Source: JAAYJT01 sp037445555 (lineage in GTDB: Bacteria; Bacteroidota; Bacteroidia; Bacteroidales; JAAYJT01). Taken from it: a stretch of 64,000 nt of DNA. The stretch spans positions 115,527 to 179,526 of the forward strand of contig JBBIKG010000001.1 of NCBI GenBank assembly GCA_037445555.1. Direction: 5' to 3'. The position numbers were made by a program, and so were the translations under genes. The first letter of the stretch is position 1. Each line of letters opens with the position of its first letter. Below the pieces are notes generated by a model. That model searched no databases. It saw nothing but the letters and a program-made list of their open reading frames with translations, and was not told the origin of the DNA. Shown here piece by piece: positions 7,638 to 14,360 of the stretch.

Positions 7638-8162
7638 TTATTTCTTAGAGGGGCATCCGGGGCAGTATGACGAGTTGCGGTAGTAAGGTTTTTTGGCCGA
7701 AGCTTTATTGATAAGCTTAGGGTTGGCAATGCGCGCATCGAACAGGATGCGTTGCTCATCTGTCAGGAGTTTGCGAAATTCCTGCAGGCGGGCAGCGCGT
7801 ATCTTTTGTATATCGGCCCTCAGAGCAGCCATATCGTCTATGGTTTTATTGATGGCTTTGGCGTCGGGGTTGTCCGCTGTGGACAAGGTACGAAGCCTGG
7901 CGCGCTTCTCTTCGAGCTGGTTACGTAAGGGTTGAGTGTCTTTTATTGTTTTTAATCTCAGCGTTCTCATGCTTTCGGTTTGCGCTTCAGTGAGCCCGGG
8001 AAGAGGGCAGGTTACTCCCATCAGGGGTGGCTGTTTTTCATCGGCCGGAGGTGGGTTGTTGCGAAAGCCTGGACGCTGACCAAATACTCCTGCTGACCAG
8101 AGTAAGGTAAAGCCGATCAGGCTGGCTGCCAGAACTGATGTTGATTTTCTTGTAGCTTTCAT
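7638..8162 (-). CDS. Spy/CpxP-like periplasmic protein
   Basis: A 174-residue secreted protein with an N-terminal signal (SVLAASLIGFTLLWSAGVFG, cleavage near 28). The mature part has an LTEAQTESMRTLRL segment and an LTDEQRILFDARI segment, the LTxxQ motifs of the Spy/CpxP/ZraP family of periplasmic chaperones and metal or stress sensors. Between them is a long charged helix (about 75-140). The C-terminus has Cys residues in a SSYCPGCPSKK tail, an unusual CxxC that could bind metal or a thiol partner. It is the last gene of the sigma/anti-sigma operon and probably answers envelope stress. The exact ligand is not known. Confidence 0.75.
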   Translation of the reverse strand: MKATRKSTSVLAASLIGFTLLWSAGVFGQRPGFRNNPPPADEKQPPLMGVTCPLPGLTEAQTESMRTLRLKTIKDTQPLRNQLEEKRARLRTLSTADNPDAKAINKTIDDMAALRADIQKIRAARLQEFRKLLTDEQRILFDARIANPKLINKASAKKPYYRNSSYCPGCPSKK

Positions 8163-8199
8163 AGTTGGTTGGTGTTGGTAGTTAAAGATGATAGTCAGT

Positions 8200-8733
8200 T
8201 CAGTTACTTTTAACGGGAGATCTGTTTACTCTGAAAAGTTTCCCGTGTTCCACTCGCGGCAGCCTTTTTTCCATAAATTCTTTCATTCGCTGCTGCTGCT
8301 CGGGAGTGGAGATGGCTTTGATGTCGAGAATATGAAGAATGGACTCTTTGCGCATTTGGGAATGTAGCAACCCGGTTTCGTCAGCAAGCGAGTCAAGCTT
8401 TTGTTTATTGGGACTTTCTTTGTAGAGTTCCTCAAAAATTTGCGCCTGTTTTTGCTTCATTGACTCCATCAGGGCGCTGGTTTTTTCTTTGTATTGTTTG
8501 CGAAGCTCCATGATTTTTGTATGCTGCTCATCACTAAGCCCGATTTCTTTTTTCCACTGCCATCCTCTTTCTTTTGAGAGAGAATCTCCTTTACGGACCT
8601 CGAATTTTTCATGAGTGATTACAGGCGTTTTTTTCTGCAGCCGCCACACAATGGTGGCAAGCAAAGCCACATTTACCACCGTGAGTGCAATCAGTGCCCA
8701 GATAAATACCTCTTTTTTGGAAAACAGTTTCAT
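8200..8733 (-). CDS. membrane-anchored Spy/CpxP-like heavy-metal-sensor-type protein
   Basis: A 177-residue protein with one N-terminal membrane helix (VFIWALIALTVVNVALLATIVW, about 8-29) and a periplasmic helical domain. It contains LSDEQHTKIMELRKQYKEKT (LTxxQ-like) and a second STPEQQQRMKEF segment, as in periplasmic heavy-metal sensor and CpxP-like proteins. It starts 5 bases after the anti-sigma gene and lies 37 bases before the second Spy-like gene, so the four genes form one operon. A damper or sensor acting on the sigma pathway is likely but inferred. Confidence 0.72.
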   Translation of the reverse strand: MKLFSKKEVFIWALIALTVVNVALLATIVWRLQKKTPVITHEKFEVRKGDSLSKERGWQWKKEIGLSDEQHTKIMELRKQYKEKTSALMESMKQKQAQIFEELYKESPNKQKLDSLADETGLLHSQMRKESILHILDIKAISTPEQQQRMKEFMEKRLPRVEHGKLFRVNRSPVKSN

Positions 8734-8738
8734 GGCTA

Positions 8739-9203
8739 TTACTTGTTATCTCCGTTAATCATCAATACTGATTCGATGGATTCGGCATACAGGTTGTCCT
8801 GGAATACATCTTCGGGATAGATGTTTTCGGTCACCTGCTGCGTGGGTACCTGAGTAGCAGTGAAGGTTCCACCCAGCTTTACACCGGCCCAAATGGCCAG
8901 AATAATGGAGGCAGCAACAGGAACCCATCTGAGCAGCCTGACTGCCGGGGTCATTTCAACAGGTTGCCTGAGCGAAGCCAGACGCTGCTCTACACGGGTC
9001 AGGAAGTACGGATTCATTCTAACTTCTTTGTCTTTTTCGATGACCGCCATTATGGCTGATAACTCGTCGGCCAATGAGGCGCAATGGCTGCATGTATCGA
9101 GGTGAGAAACAACAAAATCATTTTCACGCTGAGAAAGTTCTTTCTCCACGTAAAAAATAAGCTTTTGTTGTACCTGGTTGCAGTTCATTTTTTTAGTTTT
9201 CAT
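8739..9203 (-). CDS. anti-sigma factor with zinc-finger (ZAS/zf-HC2) domain
   Basis: A 154-residue single-pass membrane protein. The cytoplasmic part (about residues 1-85) has the zinc-binding anti-sigma pattern: Cys in MNCNQVQQKL, then HLDTCSHCASLADEL (HxxxCxxC). A membrane helix follows (VPVAASIILAIWAGVKLGG, about 95-113), with a short periplasmic tail. It would hold the ECF sigma factor encoded 37 bases upstream and free it on stress. The ATG at 9203 is preferred over a TTG nine bases further out. Another ATG (9188) could also serve. Confidence 0.85.
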   Translation of the reverse strand: MKTKKMNCNQVQQKLIFYVEKELSQRENDFVVSHLDTCSHCASLADELSAIMAVIEKDKEVRMNPYFLTRVEQRLASLRQPVEMTPAVRLLRWVPVAASIILAIWAGVKLGGTFTATQVPTQQVTENIYPEDVFQDNLYAESIESVLMINGDNK

Positions 9204-9240
9204 ATTTGACAAAAGGTTTGATAAAAACTTGCGGATATTT

Positions 9241-9819
9241 TCATTTTTGTTTTTGGATGTCCTTAAGAAACATAGCCTGAAGATTGAGTTTGGCTCGATG
9301 AATCAGAGACTCAACCGAGGATAAGGACACTTCGAGTATCTCGGCGATCTCTTTATAGGATAGGCTGTTGTATTTATGCAGTACAAATGCTGTCTTCTGG
9401 TTGGCAGGCAACTGACCGAGTGCATGATGCACACGCTGCAATTTTTGTTCAAACTCATCTTCGCGTTCACGCGTGTGCGAGAAGTCATCCTCGCTCCACG
9501 AAGAGTCTGCGGACTTGCTGGTGAACATTTTCTCTATGCTTACGAAAAGATCTTTGTTTTTCTTCCTGCGCAAGTGGTTCAACGATTTATTGACAGCAAT
9601 CCGGTACAACCAGGTGGCCAGGCTCGACTCCTGCCTAAACTTATGTATTGACTGGTAAACCTCAATAAAAACATCCTGGCCCATATCCTGGGCATCTTCC
9701 TGATCATGAAGCAAATAATAGCAGGTTGAAACCACCATTGCCTGGTATTTCCCGACCAAGGTCCGAAAAGCCTCCTGGCGGTTGTTTTTCAGTCCTTCAA
9801 TCAGTTGCTCGTCTGTCAT
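9241..9819 (-). CDS. ECF (RpoE-type) RNA polymerase sigma factor
   Basis: A 192-residue group 4 sigma factor. Region 2 is clear (HDQEDAQDMGQDVFIEVYQ and TWLYRIAVNKSLNHLRR, about 35-85), which binds the -10 element. Region 4 (LPANQKTAFVLHKYNSLSYKEIAEIL and SLSSVESLIHRAKLNLQ, about 135-185) binds the -35 element. The linker contains an acidic, Ser-rich stretch (about 95-130). It is the first gene of a four-gene operon with an anti-sigma factor and two Spy/CpxP-like proteins. Such sigma factors usually activate their own operon, but no promoter repeat could be confirmed upstream. Confidence 0.92.
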   Translation of the reverse strand: MTDEQLIEGLKNNRQEAFRTLVGKYQAMVVSTCYYLLHDQEDAQDMGQDVFIEVYQSIHKFRQESSLATWLYRIAVNKSLNHLRRKKNKDLFVSIEKMFTSKSADSSWSEDDFSHTREREDEFEQKLQRVHHALGQLPANQKTAFVLHKYNSLSYKEIAEILEVSLSSVESLIHRAKLNLQAMFLKDIQKQK

Positions 9820-10010
9820 TGCATTGAAGCTAAATGCGCGATTATTAAATTGACAATATTTTGTGAAAAAACTTGCAACCTTAGGTTAATGGTCTGAAAA
9901 TAAATCGCTTGCTGAACCGAAGTCTCAAATTATAGTTTTGTAAAGATAATAAATGCTGCGGTTTTAAGTTATTTGTATCAGTTGACCCGGGCGCTTTATA
10001 AACTCGTGTG

Positions 10011-10043
10011 TTTAACAACCTCTGGAAGTTATCATTACTTTTG
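10011..10043 (+). promoter_or_regulatory. candidate promoter of exbB-exbD-tonB
   Basis: TTTA (10011-10014), 21 bases, then TACTTTTG (10036-10043). One mismatch in the -33 box. It lies 28 bases before the exbB start codon. Confidence 0.5.
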
Positions 10044-10070
10044 ATGTTACTTAAATAACGTTACCAACCT

Positions 10071-10778
10071 ATGATCTTTATCATTCTTCAGATTCAGCAG
10101 GCAGCTGCTCAGCTGCCAAGGCAAATGACCTCTGTATTCGATCAGCCAAGCCATGCCAGTTTTTCCATATGGGAACTTGCTCTTAAAGGTGGATGGATCA
10201 TGGTTCCGATTGTTCTGCTTTCTCTGGTGGCTATCTACATCTTTATCGAACGATATATAATTATCTCGAGAGCCTCGCGCGAAGAGCACAATTTTATGAA
10301 CAACATTCGTGACTTCATTCACGATGGCCGCATCGACTCGGCCCTGATCCTGGCGCGCAACAATCCCACTCCCATAGCCCGGATGATTGAGAAAGGGTTG
10401 CAGCGTTTGGGCAAACCGCTGGGCGATATCAATGCCGCCATCGAAAATGTCGGCAAACTTGAAGTGGCAAAACTTGAAAAAAACATTGCAGGCCTGGCTA
10501 CTGTGGCAGGAGCCGCACCCATGTTAGGCTTTCTGGGAACCGTTATGGGGATGGTACGCGCCTTTTACGACATGAGCATGGCAGGAAACAATATTGACAT
10601 TGCCATGCTTTCAGCAGGGATTTATCAGGCCATGGTAACTACTGTGGCCGGCCTCGTAGTCGGGATTGTGGCATATGTATGTTACAATATTCTGGTATCG
10701 CGTGTTGAAAAAGTTGTATACATGCTCGAAGCCCGGGCTACAGAATTCATCGACCTGCTTCACGAGCCTGCGGCCTGA
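10071..10778 (+). CDS. exbB: MotA/TolQ/ExbB proton channel family protein
   Basis: A 235-residue inner-membrane protein forming the proton channel that powers TonB. Three membrane helices are visible: GGWIMVPIVLLSLVAIYIFIE (about 40-62), the AGLATVAGAAPMLGFLGTVMGMV segment (about 140-165) and YQAMVTTVAGLVVGIVAYVCY (about 185-205). The conserved small-residue/Gly-Thr pattern of the second and third helices lines the pore. The N-terminal 35 residues are weakly hydrophobic and Gln-rich. It is followed 36 bases later by exbD and then by tonB in one operon. Confidence 0.92.
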   Translation: MIFIILQIQQAAAQLPRQMTSVFDQPSHASFSIWELALKGGWIMVPIVLLSLVAIYIFIERYIIISRASREEHNFMNNIRDFIHDGRIDSALILARNNPTPIARMIEKGLQRLGKPLGDINAAIENVGKLEVAKLEKNIAGLATVAGAAPMLGFLGTVMGMVRAFYDMSMAGNNIDIAMLSAGIYQAMVTTVAGLVVGIVAYVCYNILVSRVEKVVYMLEARATEFIDLLHEPAA

Positions 10779-10814
10779 TTATACACCGGTTTAATCAATT
10801 TTTATCCTTAAGCC

Positions 10815-11228
10815 ATGGCCATCACAACACGAAATAAACGGAGCATTGCATTCAGCATGGCTTCCATGTCAGACCTGGTTTTTCTGTTGCTCATCTTTTT
10901 CATGCTCACCAGTACCCTTATTGCACCCAATGCAATTAAACTTCTTTTGCCTGAAAGCAGCAACAAAACAATGGCCAAGCAGAGCATCACTGTATACATC
11001 AACGAGAATCACGAATATTTTCTCGAAGAAAAACCGGTTTCGGAGCAGGCTTTGACCGATGGGCTCCTCAAGGCATTATTGCCTGAGCCAGAAGCCACGG
11101 TTGTGTTGCGGGCAGATAAAACTGTTCCGGTTCAGTACATCGTGGGTGTCATTGATGCCGTGAATGTGGTAAACGAAAAAAACAACACCAAACATAAAGT
11201 GATTCTTGCCACCCGTCCAAAGCGATGA
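10815..11228 (+). CDS. exbD: ExbD/TolR-family biopolymer transport protein
   Basis: A 137-residue protein with a short cytoplasmic N-terminus, one membrane helix (MSDLVFLLLIFFMLTSTL, about 17-34) carrying the essential Asp of the family in SMSDLVFLL, and a periplasmic domain (about 45-137). With ExbB it makes the proton-driven motor. Its TGA stop overlaps the ATG of tonB in ATGA (11225-11228), so translation is coupled. Confidence 0.92.
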   Translation: MAITTRNKRSIAFSMASMSDLVFLLLIFFMLTSTLIAPNAIKLLLPESSNKTMAKQSITVYINENHEYFLEEKPVSEQALTDGLLKALLPEPEATVVLRADKTVPVQYIVGVIDAVNVVNEKNNTKHKVILATRPKR

Positions 11229-12013
11229 AACTGGAACACAAGAACAGGAGCTATGCGGTTGCAGGCACCTTGCTTTTTCATGGCATCGTGGCGCTGATGC
11301 TTATTTTTCTTGCGCTACGCACACCCTTGCCCTTGCCGGGCGAGGAAGGAGTTGAGGTAAGCCTGGGCAATTCGGAAGTTGGCATGGGCGAGGAACAACC
11401 TGAGGTTTCTCAGTCTGCCGCATCATTACCTCCTCCTGCACCGCCAAAAGCGAAGGCAGAAGAGGTTGTCACTCAGCGCATTGAAGAGAGCGTGACATTG
11501 CCCACACGAAAAGAAACCAAAGTAGAGCCTCGTAAGGAACCCAAACCCGAACCTGCTAAAACCACCCCTCCAGAGCCCGAGCCACCTAAGGTCGATCCCA
11601 GGGCGCTTTACAGGGCCAGCGGCAATCAGACCATTAGCGGTCAAAGCCAGGGAACTTCCGGGCAGCCGGGCGATCAGGGTAATCCGAACGGAACCCCTTC
11701 GAGTAGCAATAACGTAGGGGCAGGGGGCGCTGGTGACGGCATCTCATTCAGCCTTCAAGGACGCTCTGCGCTGCTGCTTCCAAAACCCGGCTATGACTCG
11801 CGTGAGCAAGGGAGAGTTGTTGTCTCCATCTATGTCAGCCGCGAAGGACTGGTCACCAATGCCATAGGCGGAGCACGGGGCACAACCATCACCGACCCCG
11901 TCCTGATACGTTCGGCTGTTGATGCTGCACGTCGTGCCAGGTTTAGTCCCAACCCCGACGCCCCCGAAGAACAGATTGGAACCATCACCTATAACTTCTT
12001 ACGCCTCAATTGA
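11225..12013 (+). CDS. tonB: TonB-family energy transducer
   Basis: A 262-residue protein with one N-terminal membrane helix (about 12-33). A Pro/Glu/Lys-rich spacer follows (about 65-130: repeated Pro-Lys, Pro-Glu and Pro-Pro units), then a Gly/Ser/Asn-rich linker (about 135-175) and a C-terminal TonB domain (about 185-262; RVVVSIYVSREGLV, AARRARFSP, GTITYNFLRLN). It passes energy to outer-membrane receptors of the SusC/TonB-dependent type. No such receptor is in this window. Translational coupling to exbD is certain from the overlap. Confidence 0.88.
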   Translation: MKLEHKNRSYAVAGTLLFHGIVALMLIFLALRTPLPLPGEEGVEVSLGNSEVGMGEEQPEVSQSAASLPPPAPPKAKAEEVVTQRIEESVTLPTRKETKVEPRKEPKPEPAKTTPPEPEPPKVDPRALYRASGNQTISGQSQGTSGQPGDQGNPNGTPSSSNNVGAGGAGDGISFSLQGRSALLLPKPGYDSREQGRVVVSIYVSREGLVTNAIGGARGTTITDPVLIRSAVDAARRARFSPNPDAPEEQIGTITYNFLRLN

Positions 12014-12073
12014 TCCTGCCGTTTACAGAACCTTGCTGCCCTTAAACAGGAAGGAAATCTGGCAATCGCTGGA

Positions 12074-13393
12074 ATGGCGCAAAGCACAAAGGCTATGACC
12101 TACGCTCAAACACTTCAATACCTGTACAGTAAGCTTCCAATGTATCATCGCATAGGGGCAGCAGCCTACAAAGCTGATCTGAAAAATACCCTCGAGATGT
12201 GTGCCCTGCTGGGTGAACCACATCAGGCTTTCGCAACGATACATATTGCCGGCACCAACGGAAAGGGGTCAGTGTCGCACCTGTTGGCATCTGTGTTCCA
12301 GCAGGCAGGTTACAAAACAGGGCTTTTTACCTCTCCGCATCTGAAGGATTTTCGTGAACGGATTAGAATAAATGGTCGATTGATCCCCAAAAAGGATGTG
12401 ACTAATTTTGTGAGACAATGGTCGAAACCCTTTGAACCCATTCATCCGTCATTTTTTGAATGGACTGCGGCATTGGCGTTCGATTATTTCAGAGATCAGG
12501 AAGTTGACTTAGCCATCATTGAAACCGGCATGGGGGGCAGGCTCGATTCAACCAATGTAATCACCCCGCTCCTAAGCGTCATCACAAACATCGGCTGGGA
12601 TCATATGGCTTTTTTGGGCAATACCCTGCCAAAAATTGCCGGAGAGAAGGCCGGCATCATTAAACAAGGAAAGCCAGTTGTCATTGGTGAAACACAATCG
12701 GAGGTAAAAGATGTTTTTCTAAGTAAAGCGGCTGAAATGCAATCTCCCATCTGTTTTGCGGACGAACAGCTGCGGGCTTGGTTGATTAAAGGATTTGAAA
12801 AAGAGAATCCAGGGTCAATATATTCTGTTGCTGACAAAACAGGCAAAGAAATTATCCCCGAATTATTTTTGCCTTTATCAGGAGTGTATCAGCAAAAAAA
12901 TATACTGACGGTAATCACAGCCCTCCTGTATCTGCAAAACTCATTTCCTGAGCTGACAATTCCTGTGATTAAAGATGGTGTTGCCAACGTAGTCAAAAAT
13001 ACCCATTTGCAGGGACGGTGGCAGGTGCTTCGCAAGAGGCCTCTCACCATTTGCGATGTGGGGCATAACAAAGAAGGGATAGAAGTGGTGGTAAGTCAAA
13101 TCAGGAAGATCCCCTTCGAAAAGCTGCATTTCGTGTTTGGTATGGTCAATGACAAAGATCTTGCATTGATTTTGCCATTGCTGCCCGCCGAGGCAGTATA
13201 TTATTTTTGCAAACCGGATATTCCAAGAGGAATTGATGCTGAACTGCTACAGGAGCATGCGTCAAGATTCGGTCTTAGGGGAAACGCATATTCATCTGTA
13301 ACAGTAGCATATCGGGCTGCCATGAGCAGTGCCGGCAGGAATGATTTGGTATTTGCAGGTGGAAGTACTTTTGTTGTGGCCGAAATACTGTAG
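12074..13393 (+). CDS. folC: folylpolyglutamate synthase / dihydrofolate synthase
   Basis: A 439-residue Mur-ligase-type enzyme that joins glutamate to dihydropteroate and to folates using ATP. The P-loop reads HIAGTNGKGSVSHLL (about 56-70). Family markers follow: TSPHLKDFRERI, ETGMGGRLDSTN, NIGWDHMAFLGNT, GEKAGIIKQGKP and in the C-terminal domain CDVGHNKEGIE. All catalytic regions are present and the length is normal. An in-frame ATG at 12095 is an alternative start. It lies 60 bases after tonB and ends 9 bases before the convergent thiS gene. pabA and pabB of the same pathway lie about 45 kb away. Confidence 0.95.
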   Translation: MAQSTKAMTYAQTLQYLYSKLPMYHRIGAAAYKADLKNTLEMCALLGEPHQAFATIHIAGTNGKGSVSHLLASVFQQAGYKTGLFTSPHLKDFRERIRINGRLIPKKDVTNFVRQWSKPFEPIHPSFFEWTAALAFDYFRDQEVDLAIIETGMGGRLDSTNVITPLLSVITNIGWDHMAFLGNTLPKIAGEKAGIIKQGKPVVIGETQSEVKDVFLSKAAEMQSPICFADEQLRAWLIKGFEKENPGSIYSVADKTGKEIIPELFLPLSGVYQQKNILTVITALLYLQNSFPELTIPVIKDGVANVVKNTHLQGRWQVLRKRPLTICDVGHNKEGIEVVVSQIRKIPFEKLHFVFGMVNDKDLALILPLLPAEAVYYFCKPDIPRGIDAELLQEHASRFGLRGNAYSSVTVAYRAAMSSAGRNDLVFAGGSTFVVAEIL

Positions 13394-13402
13394 AAAACTT
13401 TC

Positions 13403-13606
13403 TTACCCTCCACTGATCAGGTGTATAACAGCCACCTGGTCGCCATCCCGGACGATTGCGCTGTCGTATTCGTGCCTGCGGATAAGTGTTTCATTAATTT
13501 TGACCACTAGCATTTTGAAAGTGAATTTCTTTAAATCCAGCAGTTGGCTGATGGTGAGTTCTTCACCTTCGAAATGCTCCGGATTATTGTTTAGGATAAT
13601 TTTCAT
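13403..13606 (-). CDS. thiS: sulfur carrier protein ThiS
   Basis: A 67-residue ubiquitin-like protein ending in Gly-Gly (HLISGG), the tail that is adenylated and converted to a thiocarboxylate to give sulfur for the thiazole of thiamine. The core VVKINETLIRRHEYDSAIVRDGD fits ThiS well. It is 47 bases downstream of the thiF-like gene on the same strand. The rest of the thiazole pathway (thiG, thiH, thiC, thiE) is not in the window. Confidence 0.88.
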   Translation of the reverse strand: MKIILNNNPEHFEGEELTISQLLDLKKFTFKMLVVKINETLIRRHEYDSAIVRDGDQVAVIHLISGG

Positions 13607-13653
13607 AGAAAATCTGATTTAACGCATAAGAGCCACATTTAATCTGAGATGGG

Positions 13654-14247
13654 TCAGGATTGGCTGCCCGGGAGTCTGCCTAACAGAATTTCGATAACCA
13701 CGTTAGCCTGCATATTGGCCACCAGGGCAACCTTTGGGCCGAAGGGAGGCAACGATTCACTGATTTCGTTTTCCATGTCGCCACAAATAATGAGTTTCCC
13801 ATTACGAAAAGTCTTTAGCCCTTCATTATTTCCCCAACCGGCTATTCCCAATCCTGCCACCAGGTACTTGTCGGGCATTTGAGTCATTACAGTTTCAATG
13901 ATCATTTGCTTCATTCTGGCCTGGTCAAAAGCTTCGACGATTACGTCGCAATCTCCAAAGACCTCTATCACATCATTGCTGCAAAGACGAATGTCCAGAG
14001 TGTTCACCTTAATGCCGTTATTCACCCGTAGTATATTTTCTTTTAGGGCATGGATTTTGAGTTTCCCGAGCTGATCAGCGAAGAAATATTGCCGGTTGAG
14101 ATTTGGTGGGCTCACTACATCAAAATCGGCCAGCACTAGTCGGCCAACACCTGCACGAGCCAGCGACATTGCGCAGTTTGAGCCAAGTCCACCACAGCCT
14201 GCAATGCCTACAGTCTTTGTCTTAAGTTTTTCAAGGATCCATTCCAT
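13654..14247 (-). CDS. thiF: ThiF-family adenylyltransferase
   Basis: A 197-residue E1-like enzyme that would adenylate the C-terminus of ThiS. The nucleotide-binding motif VGIAGCGGLGSNCAMSLARAG opens the protein (about 13-33), followed by DFDVVSPPNLNRQYF with the Arg/Gln pair of the family and a DVIVEAFDQARMK segment. It is shorter than MoeB or E. coli ThiF (about 250) and lacks the C-terminal zinc Cys pairs, as in the small ThiF-like group often paired with ThiS in anaerobes. Placement beside thiS supports the assignment. Confidence 0.85.
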   Translation of the reverse strand: MEWILEKLKTKTVGIAGCGGLGSNCAMSLARAGVGRLVLADFDVVSPPNLNRQYFFADQLGKLKIHALKENILRVNNGIKVNTLDIRLCSNDVIEVFGDCDVIVEAFDQARMKQMIIETVMTQMPDKYLVAGLGIAGWGNNEGLKTFRNGKLIICGDMENEISESLPPFGPKVALVANMQANVVIEILLGRLPGSQS

Positions 14248-14360
14248 AGAAACCGGGTAAGGCGCAGATCAAAGGTTCAAAAATATGAAATTGCTCCAAA
14301 CAACCGGAATGGGATCTGAAATTTGTAAAAAGTGAAGTTGAATACCGAAAGGTTATTTGC

